Position numbers and translations under genes: made by a program
The notes under the pieces: generated by a model
Database searches by the model: none
The model's input: only the letters and a program-made list of their open reading frames with translations
Told to the model about the DNA's origin: nothing
In this document: piece by piece, positions 1-14,100 of the stretch
How the letters are laid out: each line of letters starts with the position of its first letter
How positions within the stretch are numbered: position 1 is the stretch's first letter
Source of the DNA: Puffinus mauretanicus
Taxonomy: Eukaryota; Chordata; Aves; Procellariiformes; Procellariidae
DNA length: 64,000 nt
Direction of reading: 5' to 3'
Assembly: GCA_023333565.1 (NCBI GenBank)
Contig: JAJKFH010000209.1
Coordinates: 2,123,001 to 2,187,000 of the forward strand

Positions 1-3000
1 TGGTAATGCGATGCCCTGATGGATGGGAAAGGTTTTGTCTGTGAATATCATTTAGATAATTAAAAATGACAGATGAAATCGCCTGCTGTCTTGACCTGTA
101 CTTTGTTCCCTCAGTGATGCTGAAGAGATGCTGATTGCTGTCAATCAAAACCCATTGGAGGTTTGTAAATTCTGGCTGCTGTGAACTCTGACCTCCGGTG
201 TTGATCTGAAATAGATAATAACCTTGAAATTCTATTAGAATTTAAAAACTGTTTCACCAAAGGGGCATACTATATATTTTTTTCTCTAGAACATGACTAC
301 TGAATGTCATTGTTTACTCCACACAGTCTAGGAAAGAAAAGTAAACGTATTGTGTTTAACAAAACTTAATAGTACAAATCAGAACTAAAATCTTATAAAA
401 TAAAATCACCTCTCCCTGTTGTTTCTGCTTCAAGGCTGCAGATCCTCTTTAGAAAAAATTCCATTTCATACTGCAAAATGGTGTCCAAATAATGTTTTGA
501 TTCTGTTTATTGAGTCTAAAACTTATGGTGTTGTCCTGACTTAATGACATATTCTGGCTGTCTATCTCTTTTTCTCATTTCCTCTATGATTAATCTTTGA
601 GATACTTTTTTTTTTTTTAAACAATAATTCTTTTCTTAAGAACCAGTGGGAAAACCAGCAGCTAGAATATTTAAGATGTGGAAAGCCCAGGCAGAAATGC
701 ACAAAGTTCTGAACCAACAACCGCCTTGAAACCTGGGTCAAGAGATCAGGTGCATAAAGGGCAGTCATCATGAGAATTTTTTTTTTTTCATTACCTAGAA
801 ACTTCTGGGATAATAACAAGTGATATTGTTTGTTTCGAGATTTGGGGTTAGGTTTGTTTTGGTTTTGATGGAATAAGGGGTTAAAAGCGTATTGAGATTA
901 TATTTTGGTATAATCAGTGTTTTATTTTTAATTCAAAAATTACTGTGCATAGTAATTGCCAAACTTTGCAAATTAAACACTCAGGTTTTACGCATTTGTC
1001 TTAATAAGAAACACCAAATAAATGTAGAATTAAGTGGTTTAGGATTTAGTCATTTTTATTTTACAAGAAGAAATTACAATTAGGAGACTCCAGCTAGTTC
1101 TTAAGTACATGTTCTTAATGGGATGCATGTACTTACTCAATTTGGTACAGTAAGAAAAGTGACTAAACATGATCTCTGAAAAAGTAGTTGACCAAATTGC
1201 TTTCTTCTTCTTTGGAATTTAATATGAAATTCCAGTAGGACTGGTTTAATAACTAGGATTTTCCATAATAGTCTTGGATTGTTGCAGATAAAATAATTTA
1301 GACATTTTCTCATAGGTGGAGGAAAAAAATCACATCTAAACATTGTGTCCAGGATGAATTGTAAAGGACACAACTTGCATCCGCAAACCAATTTAGCAAC
1401 AATTCTAATTTTGTTTTCATTGGGCATATAATTTCTTCCCTGAACGGAAGCCAGTGAATGTGTGACCATTTTAATTTTCTGACTTACTTCCATGTGTTCA
1501 AAAAGGACAGGGGAAAGTCAGTGTCTATGTAAGTAAGAGACCAAATACTTCCAACTCAGCTGGAGTAGATGTGTTTTGCAAGCTTATCACGTCTCTAATA
1601 AGGCAACTGAGTTCCGGTGCCTGACAACCCTTCTGTGGTAGTTCCAGGCCTTTTTTAAAGCAAAGACTGCGAGTCCAACCAACTTGGCAAATGGATTTCT
1701 TATCTGGACAATCGTAAACAAAAGTAGAAGTCTTGCGGGTTTTTTTGGGTTTTTTTCGCAACTTTCATTTTCTGAAGTCTTGAAGGTGTTGTTTTAATTA
1801 GTTACCTTTTTTTAAGCTCATGTGTAGAACAGTCTCTTTTTAACTTTAAATGGATTGTTTGAATATGTTTATAGTTTTATTTATTAAACATCTTAGTAGT
1901 ATTATAGGATTAGTTGAAAATAAATTGAGAAAAACATGGAGCAGGTGAGATTGAGTGAATGGAAAATAGTTTATTTCAAAAGATCTCAAGCATTGTTGTA
2001 CCCTGAATTTAGATACATTGAAAGTTAGGTTTGGATTTATTAGCGTACTCCTAGAAGAGATATCTCTTTGCAAGTAAGTTTATTTTACCAGTTGGGTCCT
2101 GGCTATGATTTACAATATCTGCTTGTCTATAAACATGCCTGTGGTTTAAATAAGTGCTGATTTTGTAAGATTTGTAGTAAAGGTGTAGTGGAGTAAATCT
2201 GTAAAATATTACAAGTAATTTGCCGCTGAATGTATCCCATCCATTTTTTGGAAATGGGATTTTATTGCTGAAGTGTCATTCCTAGACATAGCAAGAAAAT
2301 GTTGGCTGTTGATTTTGAGGAGATTAAGGTGGTCTAAAATTACTGAATCTGATTTATCAGATAAACTGAGCATCCATGAGTATAGAGTGAGATTTCTTTT
2401 AATTCAAAAGGGCTCCTGAGGTTATTATTGTGCTACAATATGAAAATGAATTGTGACAATACAGGCCTGATTACAAGCTTCCCAGGCTGTCCCACTGTGA
2501 CAATTAGCTCCCAATTGTTAAACCATTTGTTTATTAGAACATTAAGGGCTGGTGCTGTCTTGACTTGCAACTGGAAATGGATTGCTACCAAGGTTGGTTT
2601 TGAACACAAAGAACTCTCAATAAAGTGTTTTATTGGACAAGAATAACCACACATTTCAAGTTAATTTAATTGAGTCACTGCTAGTATACTCCAAGAGAGT
2701 TATTAAAAAGACATCTGTAACAGGTGGTTCACTTAGTCTAATAGAAATTTGTTTTGAATGTTCATAAAACTTCAAGATATTCTCCAGGGACCATGAAGTA
2801 GTAGGCAACATAGTAAAATGATCCAGGAATTAAAAAGGTGTTTGCTAACTCTCTATGACTTTTAGTACATGCACAAGTTAAATCACACTCTACCCCACTG
2901 AGAAAGAAATACAGGTGTTCTGTGCATAGGTGTCCATATCTGCTTGGTTAAGAAGCTGCAGTGAGAGTTTTTTGGGTTTTTTTTAATATAAAATATTCCC

Positions 3001-3406
3001 TGGGAATATTTATCACATAGACACTTCTCATGAAAACACACTAGCTTCTACAAGACAGTATTTTGTTGGGAAACAATTATCAATCTCAGAGTGGAAAAGG
3101 GAATGCTCCCTTTTTCTGGACATCGAGGTGTGCTTCTGCTTCAAAACATGGTTGACTGCTGTGTGCCTAAGGTACCCAGAAACCCTGCATCCCCTTGGAA
3201 GAGACAGATTTTCTATAGTGTGGGATGTATGATGCTGAGATCCTTGGAGTGTGCAAAGCCCTGCAAAAAGAGCTCACATAAGCACTAGTCATGCATTTGG
3301 AACGGGGCCGTCAGCCTCAGTAAATCCTAAAAGGAGCTATCATCCTCCATCCAATACTCATGGGAAAACAGACAGAATAGTCACATAGACCACAAAGACC
3401 ATATGT

Positions 3407-3428
3407 ATCTCTCTGTGTCTCTCTCTGT
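3407..3428. repeat. Short CT/GT-rich microsatellite
   Basis: A short run of CT dinucleotides is interrupted by GT. It is imperfect and about 20 bases long, so probably of low mutability. No function is implied. Confidence 0.6.
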
Positions 3429-5135
3429 ACCCTTCTATTCCAGCCCTTGCTCTCTAGCCTCATGGCAGCTCTGGAACAGTATTCCTGCTGCAGTGGACTC
3501 CATGCAGATAGACAGGGGAATGTGAGGAGGGATTTTTAAAGAAGACAGCAGAAAATATTTGCACAAAATCATCATTTCCCTCTCTGGATTGAAACTAGAG
3601 GTGGTCAGACAGTCCAGAAGGTGGGTGGCAGAGGATTAAGAGGGAAGGTGAGCACAGCTTTTCATCTTTCTGTCTAAGAGAAAGACAAAGGTCAGGATTT
3701 TATTTGCTTTCTTTAATTTTTTCACAGAAAATTGTCCTTTTTAAAAAAAAAACAAAACATTGCTTAATCAAAAAGCTACCATTATTTTCAGAAAGGTTTC
3801 CATAGGGTAATTTGGACATGTGTTGCACCAAATTTCTTCATAGTTATTCGACACTTGCCAACACCCTTACCACCAACAAAATCGAAGGTCTTGCAACACC
3901 CTCATCTGTGAAAAGTAGCTCATTGGTCATACATATAATGGTAAAGGTTTTGACTCCATATGTAGAGCTATAGTGCACTGTTCTTACTAGCTTCTTATAA
4001 ATCAAGGACTTGGTTTTTAATTCTTGCTTGCTCTATAGTGCCTTTTAGTGTCAAACAATGTCATACAAGACTAAGAAGCAATAAAAGGAGGCAATATTTT
4101 TGATGTTACGTACAATAACAATAGAGTAAACAGTGGCAAATAAAAATTCAGTGCAAATATAGTGAAGAGGTAAATAACCAGACATATTAGGTATGATGAG
4201 CAAAGATTGGAGGGATGACAAGAGAATCTAGAACATATTTAATTTAATAAGCAGACATAGGGGCCACAGCAGTGAACACTGTACAGAATGTACTTTTGGA
4301 AGGTAAAGTTTGAATTATGAGTTTAAAGTTAACGTTCTCCTCTTTGAAGAAAATGGTTTTTGTTGGTTGAACTTGGGATGATCTAGAAGACGACACTAAT
4401 TCACCACACAAATTGAAATCAGAATCTGACAAAAATGTGAGAGCCATTCATTTTAAAATCTGCTCTAAATGATCTGAACTCCAGCTGATAGAGTATACAA
4501 GTTTAGCCCCACTTTCAACTTTACTCTTTGTTGCATTATGACCTAACTTTACTCTACTCATTCTGTCTTTTTCCATAAAGAGTCCTATTGGATTATTTTC
4601 TTTTCTAGCTACAGGAAATTGAATACATCAGATCTGGTATTTTTATTTTACTTTCTATGAATATGTACATTTTCCATTGCTCCCAAAGTATGTGTCTATA
4701 TCTGTGATTTCACAGGTATAAAAGATAGCAATGTACAGAACTACCCCACTTTGTTGATGAACTGCTAATACCTAAAAAGGTTTCCAAGACATGGTAACAA
4801 ACATTTTAAAAGTTGTGGGGTTTTTTTTAATAATTTTCTTAAACAATTGTATGTTGCTAAATTATAGGTTGAGGAATAAAATGCAAAAAAAGTTTATAAG
4901 GTACTTTACTATGAACTACAGTTTTTTGAAGGAAATAGCCTTTGGTGTGGGAAGAGGTGGTGGGTGAAAAGAGCAAGATCATCTTTGCTCTTAAAAGCAG
5001 CATTAATTGGATATAAAGAGATAGATCTGAAACTTCATGAAGCTAAAAATTCTTGTGTATGTGTGTCATTGCCATTTTGCTGTTTGGTGATGAATACGTC
5101 AAAAGAATAGGTATAAATAATATTTCAGCATATAC

Positions 5136-5160
5136 TAGATAAATAAATAGATAAATAAAT
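5136..5160. repeat. Interrupted AAAT/GATA microsatellite
   Basis: Repeats of ATAA are interrupted twice by a GATA-type unit, covering about 25 bases. It resembles the cleaner AAAT array at 26097-26118. Confidence 0.75.
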
Positions 5161-5384
5161 ACTTTATGTCCACAGGTTTTTTAATTTTTTTTAAAAAAAA
5201 AGTAAGCATGTACTAGAAATGTTCCTAAGTATGTTTATTTTTTAGAAGCATTCAAAACTGCATGTGAAAGCTGCAGTGTTTTAAAACATATAAATAGATG
5301 GTTTTGAATTGTTTTATTACTTGCACATTCTTCTTCTTCTTGAAGTCCATGAGAAAATAGTAATTGTTAAAATTGTTATTTCTG

Positions 5385-5475
5385 TTCATGGTTTACGTAC
5401 AGTGTGCTAGGCCCTGTACATAAAAATTTAAAGGAAAATACACTCTCTTTGGAGGAACTGAATTCATTTTCCTCT
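5385..5475 (+). repeat. Old interspersed repeat, GTGCTAGGCGCTGTACA family (3' part)
   Basis: The core 'GTGTGCTAGGCCCTGTACAT' is followed by an A-rich stretch and 'CTCTTTGGAGGAACTGAATT'. This order matches a dispersed amniote repeat I recall as a GTGCTAGGCGCTGTACA core, then A-rich spacer, then a stretch ending in GAGCTTACAATCTAA. The copy is strongly diverged and the 5' part is not recognisable. I do not give a formal family name because I cannot run a library search. Related copies lie at 45185 and 48860 in the same orientation. Confidence 0.6.
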
Positions 5476-7944
5476 AAATGAAGAATTAATAGCTTACAGT
5501 ACCTGAGATATAAACATTGCTGGTTGACTCTAAGCTGGTGTATTGTGAATTTATTTCATAACTTAGGCCCTGGAAAATACAGCAACACAATGCATCACTG
5601 ATACAAGAGCGATAGATTTAGAAAATGTTTAGTGAGAGTATTCCGCCTAGACCAGTAGGAACACCTGCTTCTATTATTCAATCACTGATAAAATGGTAAA
5701 TAGCTTATGTCAGTCATGCAGCTTGCATAAAGCTACATAGTTTGCCTGTAGGTTTGGCCTTTTTTTTTTTTTTTTACTTCTACATGTTTTGTATTCAATT
5801 TCTTTGTTAACTGACACCTTAGCATTATAGGATCATAAATGGGCACTGACACTATTTTTATCTTTCTTCATGTTATCTGGTCTTGCAAATGCAGCTCTGC
5901 CTGTCATAACTGGAAAAGAAAAAGGACATTCAAGCTATAAACTGTTACTTTTAAATAATAGGGCAGAATGTACATGGTCTATTTGGTCCCAGGGTTTTTT
6001 TAACTAATAAGCTGCTGTGCTTCCCCTCAAATCTGTGAGAATGGGAACTTCGGTGTTTGCATCCTCCCGCATACCTCTTGCGCCCAATTTCATTAACAGT
6101 TATGGAAACAGGAGAAATAATGATACTGCAACTTTATTTATATTGTATGATGTAATGGTAATCACATTCGTTTCAGTGTACTACCCATAATAATATTCAC
6201 CTGGGGAAAGATGAGTTCATCTCCACTTGGAGAATAACCTTTTTTCAGTGATAGATTTTAGACAAGACAGTTGTACAGACTAGAGCTTCTAAAAAATGTG
6301 AACACTTTCCACGAAACAATTTGTTCCTGGGTTTTGTAGGAATTTTCTGGGCCCATTGTAATACTGCTTTCCCAGAATGGCAAGGGTATTTCATTTCAGC
6401 TGAGTGGTATTAAATAATTAAATGATCCCTAGGTGATATTAGATAATCCCCATGATGGCTGGCTGCCATCGTGTGTGTGCCATGGAGTCCAGTCTGGCAA
6501 TATCATATTACACTGAATTTTTTTGAAGGAAACTGTGGGAGCAGCACTTCTAAGGCAGACCCTGACTTGATTGCTTTCAAAACTTGCTTGTAATTGCTAG
6601 GTAGTAAATACCTATTGCTGCCTATACTTAGGAGGCCTAACACTTTTTGTTGTAGGACTTGCTTCTGATTTATTTATTCTTTTTTTTAAGAGCTCTTAAC
6701 ACTTATGTTGCTTGAAAGAGGGATTGAAGATTCTGCAGGGCTAAAACCCCGTGGCTGAAGAAGTGTCTGGTTTTTTTTTTTCCCCTACTGAAGTTCCATT
6801 CACTTTGTCCAAAATACATATTTTTGGAGGAAAATATGGTCCATTACCTTCTGTTACCTGTGCTGCTGGCAATTATGTGACAAGCTGTCAAAATACTGAT
6901 TGAACAGATATCTAAATTCTGAGTAGAAGTAGTACCCAAATTTCATCAAGTATTTGTCACTATTCTGTTCCAGAACAGTTCAAAATATTTATTAGCACTC
7001 ATTCTAATAAAAGACTAAGGCTGTAACACTATTAAAGCGACAGCAGCAACTGAACATACTACACTGGGAACCCTGACAACAGACAGTCTGTCTGGGTGAG
7101 GGACAAAGAGAAGTGCAAGTAGAAGTAGACCATAGCTAACAGCTTTCCATCTCCTCTTCCCTAGAGCAGCAGCTATCTCCCATTGTCAGCAATGTAGTTA
7201 ATCCTTCAGTACAAGACATGCTCCTGAGTTCAAGTGTCAGGATTTCAGCCCTTCTGGTATACAAGTTTGATTTGCATGTTACTGCTTGCAGTTGAACTTG
7301 CTTTACTTTTTTCCTACTAAAAAAAGGCCAGCAACCTTAAAAGCTACTATTAAAAGAATAGTAACTGAGTTAGAAAGTCAATTACCAGAAGCTGAAGCAA
7401 TGTTGGATTTATGGTTTTCTGCACAACCTTAGTTTGTTCCTCTTATGTTTATGTTTTATGATAAAGTCTTCAACCACATGATCACATATTGTTTTGTACG
7501 CAAGTTCTCTGCATTATTTAATATGCATAAAAGACAAGGTCCTGAAGAGGAGTTGTGGCTGTGTAGAAGGCAATACATTTAGGGGATTTTTTAATTATTA
7601 TTATTTTTTCTTGTAATGGAATTACATAGAGGAAAAAAAGATGGAGTTTCAGGAGGAAGAAGATTGGTCTCATGAATGACAGAAGTTCACATCGCACCAG
7701 AGACCTTAGTTTGATCCATGTTTCTGCCAGATTTTTATACAATGCTGAGTTATTTAAACTAAAATGTTGGCAGGAGCCCACTAATTGTACATCCCTTAAT
7801 TCCCTGACATCAGTTCAAGGTCGCAGAGGCAGGTATGGAAAAGATCAGAGTATACACAGCTGCATTATGTGAGAGTTCACGCTAGGAAGTGCTAGTAGCA
7901 GGACACTGCACTCAACTCTCTAGACCAGACACTTAGAAGTAATG
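5476..7944. other. Non-coding sequence, no gene seen
   Basis: No gene or clear repeat is visible. The block contains long T tracts near 5761-5775 and 6771-6780 and a G-run/T-run tract at 5992-6001. Opposed ORFs of 87 and 66 codons at 7518-7872 overlap each other and look like chance frames. Confidence 0.7.
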
Positions 7945-8140
7945 CAGTTCTGTGTTCCAGTGCTGGCTGTGCTACCTATTAACTTTTTGACCTCTGGGAA
8001 GTCTCTTTGTCTTGATTTCCCCACCTGTAAAATGGAGATAATAACTCTCTCATCTCATAGTGGAGATGAATTTATTAATGTTTACGAGGCATGAAGATTC
8101 TGTGGTGATGAGCACTCTAGAAACACCATGAGGAAATAAA
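7945..8140 (+). mobile_element. MIR/CORE-SINE-like retroposon
   Basis: This is a non-autonomous SINE remnant in plus orientation. In order it shows 'TGCTGGCTGTGCTACC', a degraded 'TGACCTCTGGGAAGTC' (family form TGACCTTGGGCAAGTC), 'TTTCCCCACCTGTAAAATGG' followed by GAGATAATAA, and then 'TTTATTAATGTTT' with a degraded AAGCGCT-type tail near 8110-8130. The element crosses both the conserved core and the 3' region, so it may be nearly full length. It has no coding capacity. It is the best-preserved of the MIR-like copies here. Confidence 0.85.
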
Positions 8141-11100
8141 CAATTCTGCATTCACTGCAGGCATTTGATGGTGTGCAGTAAATAAAACAGAGGCCAGTAA
8201 TAGAGTGTTAAGGATAGAAATATTGAAGAGCTGTCTCTTTCTCTGAGCAGTATTTATCTTGGGCTTCAAGCAAGGCAGGGGGCTGCTGTGAAAAAATTAT
8301 TATAAGGTCCTGTAATTAAAATTTGTGTCATTATGATTATGCGTGGGGGGAGGGGAAAGGTCAACTTTTCCCAAGTGATGTTAATTCTGGCCTTTTGTAG
8401 CTTTTGGGGACTTGAATTTTTCACTTAAATAATATTCTTTAATTCTTTTGTTGAGTCTAGTGACTCTCATTGCGTACAGGACAGAAGGAAACAGACTAGC
8501 TCTATCCCTTAAAAATGTTAGTATGGTCCATCCTTGATAAGGAAGAGCAACCAGATCTGAAGGTGACTATAGCTAGAGATCAGTTATACCATAGAGGGAG
8601 ACACAGGGAAGCACAGCTACTCGGTTTTGTGGGGGTTTTTTTTAAACCCTTTAAGACTGTTAGTTTCTTACAGTCTATATGAAAGTCAGCATACAACCAA
8701 CACCTTCAACTTTTTCCTCCCAGCCTTTTCTTGCAGTTGCATTCCATCCTTCTCTCTTTAAATCAATACCAGACTATATTTAATTCTCTCAAACCATAGC
8801 TCCTTCCTGCATTTGTTGTAGCCTAGTCTTCAGAGGCTGATTGGAAATCAGCTCAATCTGAAATCAGGAAAGGTTGAGTCATAGTTCACTTGGTTCCAGC
8901 TCCAAATGTCACTCAGCGATCACTTTTCCCATCTCAGTGGTAGAAAGTGAAATATGTAGAGACTCACCTCACTTCCGTGTGCTTGTAGAGATGAGAAAGG
9001 AAAAAAAAATGCTGTCAGTGTTTCGTGCCTGTCCCTGGCAGAGATTTACACTTCAAAACGTAATTGCAATCAACTACAGCTTTAGTTTTTCTAAAACATT
9101 TAATTCAGGGAGTTTGGGTCAGCAATATGTTTGCATTCTATTGTGTATCTGCAATGATTTTCAGTATACAAAAAAATACGTCCGCTACTCCTGACTAATA
9201 GTGGCTGATATTGAACATTTATGTGCCCTCTGATTATTAAACATTTAGTTGATGAGGAAGAGTTGCCTGGTCTTCATTCAGTAGTGGTTGCCAGAATCAC
9301 AAGTGAGTAAATCCCAAACTAGAGGAGGAAACACATAATCTGTGAAGAAACTCATTCCAGGTCCTTTTTATGAAAATTGTGTTTGGTATACATTGGCCCA
9401 AACCCCATGTTTATAACTGTCCAAATCAGAGCAAGTAACTGTGTTTTGTCACATTCTTATTCATCTTTTTGTCAGTGTTTCATAATTTTGGTAATCATAC
9501 TTGAGCTACTGAATCAGCTGGAATGAATAGGAGGTTTTTGTGGTAATATCTAGTAACAGAACTGTAGTCCTGTCTGAACTTCTGCAAATTAAATGTCAAT
9601 CATTTTGATGATGCTTTTAATACTTTTACTTGCTAATGGCTATTGTGTGATGAGGGAGCAGGGATGCCTTGTTAAATGCTCTCCTGAAAGAGTAGTTACA
9701 AAAGCCCTTCTAGAACTTACGTGCAGTTGTCATCGCCATCCTTATGTCAGCCTAGTAGAAGTGATATGAAGTATGGATAAGGGTGTGAGAATACTACTCT
9801 TTCTTATTACTATAGAGGCTATCAGCAGAAATGTGGCTGTAGGGAATACTAACGTTCTAGCTTTCAAACATATACAAGTGCATATTAAATATTTTTAAAT
9901 TATTTTCAGTCAAACTTTGTGATAAAGACATAGCTTTTGTATTACCTACCATAATTGGAGTAACCTGACACTGTGAAACTTAAATTTTCAAACACTTTTT
10001 CTGAAGTGGTTTTTCAACTTTTAACACAATCTAGATTGGATAGACACTTATTCTGGTAGCCTTTGAGTGGAACTCTACCCCCTGCTGCTTTTGGAGCTAA
10101 TGGCAAAGACTAAAACAGCTTCTGAAAATAGTCATGGAAACAAAATGGTGTTTTGCACTGAGACTAGCCATCTTTTTGCAGGTTCAACCATTTGTGTTGC
10201 TGGTCCCAAGTGTCTTAAATGGGTTTTAATAACCGATGATCCCATATTGTTGGCAGCATTGGTTACTGTCTACTGAAGCCAGAACACTGAAAGTAAGTGA
10301 ATGTGAACATCAACCACTTGATTACAAATCCTAGGCACGTGCTTAGTCCTGAAAGATATATTGAGGATCAAACACCTTAGGACAAAAACTCTTTATAATT
10401 TAATCACTGTTCTCGATTCTGCTGTCTGCCTGTTAATTGCTGCACACCTCTTATATTGTCTGACCAAAAGGCCACCCTGTGCTCCTTTAACAGTCTCACC
10501 TTATAGAACAAAATCAGGATGATTAGACAATCTTCTAAAAATATGACTCATTTCATTATATATGAAAGACATGCTTGTATTCTCTGGCAAACCATAAGCA
10601 ATGAAAGTAGTCTCCAAAATGTATCCCCCTTGTTAAGAACATCATGTGCTGTACAATTTTATGAGCTGTGCCTTACCTTTGGCCTGTGGAATGCATGTGA
10701 AATGCTCCAGAAAGAATATCCAAACTAATGTCTCTGTTCCTTTTAACGGCTTGTAACTCTCACGAAATGACACAATCCCATACCCTCAGCTGCAGAAGCC
10801 TCTAAATTGCAAGCAAACAGAATCCACTGAAAACTGTCCTAAAACCAAACTAAAATAGCTTGACACTAACTGCATCTGTGGTTCCTTGAACTCTCTTATT
10901 TCTGTCAACTCCTCTCTGATATTTAGAAGTCTATTTGAAATCAGATGGGACTTCATTCTCAAAGTCCAGATCATCAGTTAAAGAGCACATTTGAATCCTC
11001 TGTTTTATCCTCTGCCAAGATAATTTCAATTTCCCTGAGGCATGCATCAAATGCAGTTATCTAAGTAATGGGAGATGAGATCATGTCATTCCTGATCTCA

Positions 11101-14100
11101 GGTTTCTAGACAACGCCCACACTCTGGGACAGCAAAAGCTCACTATAGTGAAACCTTCAACCAAATATTTACACAGAATGTTTACATACGCATGGGAGCT
11201 TTGACGCTGTACGGGTATTCTCCTATCCAGGGAATCACCTTGTTTTTATAAGCTGACACTATTTACATGACTCTCAAGTCAGCTCAAATTCCTGATACTT
11301 CAATGTTTGCTTGAAACATTTCACAAAGGGTTGTGATTCTCCTCCTCTTTACATTGCTTCACTTACTACTCTGTGACACTATGCGCAGAGAGAGTTTACA
11401 CACAGAGAAATCATTACGTTCGCTTATGTAAATTTCTTGGATCAAGCTGTCTATTTGTCAAATGCTACAGTGACAGTTGTCTCTGAGTTATCGATAACCT
11501 GATGTTCTCAGACGACTGTAGGAGAGCATCCTTTCTCTGTGTACTCAGCCGATATTAGATGAGCACACTATTCCACATATGCATTATGTAAATAAAATGA
11601 ACACCTAGAGTCTCAAAAACAGAACTGAATAATAATCCTACACTGTTAGAAATAAGTCTAGGGGCTTCATTCAGCAGTGGCTCTCAATAAATCCATATGA
11701 GCTGATGTCCAAGTGTACTTGTCACTGTTGGTACTATATTTAATCTTTAATCTGTTTTCTAATTCAAAGTGACCTCTATGTTCATCTGTTCTAAAACAAT
11801 CCCCCCAAATCAGTAGCTAAATCTCATATATTTTTCTTCATGAAATCATTGTCTCAGATTTGCACTCTGGAAGTCTGTTTTCAATGCATGCCAAAATAAG
11901 AACCTTCAGGATGAGGTATCTTGTAGTTCTTATACAGGACTGAGGGGGTGGTTTTTGTTTTGTTTGCTGTTGCCTGTGAATGTTGTGAATGATGGCATTT
12001 CAACTCATACATACTTGTTTCTCTTACATTTCAAGTTTGGATATAGACTTGTTCTAAAAAGTGAAAAAGGTGAAAGGGAAGGTTTATTTGCCTGTTTGGT
12101 CATATGCGTTTAGTGCTTGGAAGGTTTTATCACGTCAGAATGAGACTTCCCATGTCCTCAGCCCTGTGTCATTCACAAAACTCAATTGCCCATAGCTTTG
12201 CTCGTTATGTTTTGTGGCAAGGTATGTAATTCACCATAGGTCGTTCTGAATTTATGCTTAGTACCTTTTTGAGCTCTGACTTGAGTGACTGTCTCTGCTT
12301 ATGGAAACTTTGGTTTAATCAGAAAATAAGTTGACATTTGTGTGATTGAAAAGTAGCTTGTGGTAATTCCTGTAGAGAGATTTCCAGCCTCTTTGAGTCT
12401 TTTTCATTTGCCACATTGCTGGCACATAGGGGATTTTGTTGTTTGCATTCACCCCCCTGTAAAACAGTCAGCTGATGTCAATTCCAAGGCATTGGGAACT
12501 GTGTTCTCCCCACCTACAGCTTCTTCCCAGAGTCCTAGGAGCCTTCCAGCGTAGAGCTGCTCTTCTGGGGCCTCTCAGCCAAGCATGTGTCCACTAACTA
12601 AGGCTTATTCTTGAAATGATGATTTGTCACTCAGAGTTGACATAGCTGTCTGAAACATTCCTGTAGTTTAAATGTTGCCTTACTAGCTCCCGTGGCTCTG
12701 CATGAAAGGTGAATGTTAGAAAACTTTATCTGGCTGATCCTCACATTTTGCAGTTTCAAACACTGAAGCGTCTTAGCTACCTTTAGCGCTCAGCAATTTC
12801 TCTAATACAGGACTTACCCCTGAATTTCTTCCTTTCCTCCTCCAACATATCTCAGAGTGGCCCCTACCCAACACTGTGATGTGGTGATGATGTAATGAGA
12901 GCCTGATATAATGTTTGGCCCAGATGCCGTCGGAGGCTCTTTGGCTTGGATTTTCTGTCCCCATCCAGACCTCTTGGCCTTCAGAAATACCTAACCAATA
13001 GAAAGTACTAGGAGCAGGTAGGCCATCTGAATGTTGTTCTATATGCCTAACCTAACGGTAAAATCCAAAGATCTAGGTAATTTTTAACAGTTGTGAAGAA
13101 AAGTGAACGTACAATGTTGAAAGTGTAAAGACAGAAAGGAATTTCTGTAAGTATTTAAAAATTGTACAAATTATAATGAAAAGTGATTTGTACTGAATCC
13201 ATGTGAACATAGTATAAACTACAGAAGAACTATACTTAGTTACTCCAAAGGAAGCCGATCTGTACATTTTTGAAAGGATATAGAAAATTAAAAAAAAAAA
13301 ACTGAACAAGAAGGAAAGAGTAGAGGGAAGGACAGGAGACTGATGGGAAAGAACTTAAGAATATCCGTGAATTACTAATTAATGTAAAAGTGCCTTAAAT
13401 TTTCAATGCTCATTGCCCTTCTCAGTGAGTAAAATAAATCATGCAGATGAAAAAAAATCCAAAGACTCTTACAGGGTTACGTTAGCGAGATTTCTTTCCA
13501 GCTCTTCACAAGAAGAGTATAAGATTTCTAATACGCAATACTTAACTGATTGAGGAGTTTGAGAAGTATTGTACTCTGTCAGACAGTAAGTGCAACCTCT
13601 CCTGCAGTATGGAAGAATGAAATATTAGAGCTGCTCTCTGGCTTAGCTTGAAATGCTGAGTGCTCCCATCAGAAAAGAACATGTTTGACTGTGATAACAA
13701 GAGTCCATTGCAAGGCCTCATGGAAATGGGGGGTGCAAGGAGTTGAAGAATGTGGCCTCTTGGAGTGCACTGAAAGATGAAGCCGCATGCTTCTGCACCC
13801 TGTAGATCTGAGTGAGATGCAATACAAAATCCACCACTGCTAGAAAAAAACAGAACAAAATAGCTTAGATAACATCAAATAGTTTAAAGTGCTTTGTTAC
13901 ATAGTTCATATGTTAATTGACTGGAAAATAGATCAAGTTGTGAGGAACAGTCCCTTTTTCTGCTACTGTTGCAGGCAAACATCAATAGAGAGACACAAAG
14001 TTTTAAAAAAAAGGCAATAACATGTTCATGCATATTCATGAACTTATTAACCCATTACTGCTTATACTTGTTTCAGAAGACTCTGCAAGTCTAAGCAATT

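Larger units (their letters stand above)
1..5384. other. Non-coding AT-rich sequence, no gene seen
   Basis: I see no gene here. Open frames of up to 118 codons occur on both strands, but they overlap one another, have no recognisable domain and lack consistent splice context. The stretch holds homopolymer tracts (13 T at 606-618, 12 T at 777-788, 10 A at 3743-3752) and three G-run/T-run tracts (1737-1757, 2974-2984, 4817-4828). The rest appears to be single-copy intronic or intergenic DNA. Confidence 0.75.
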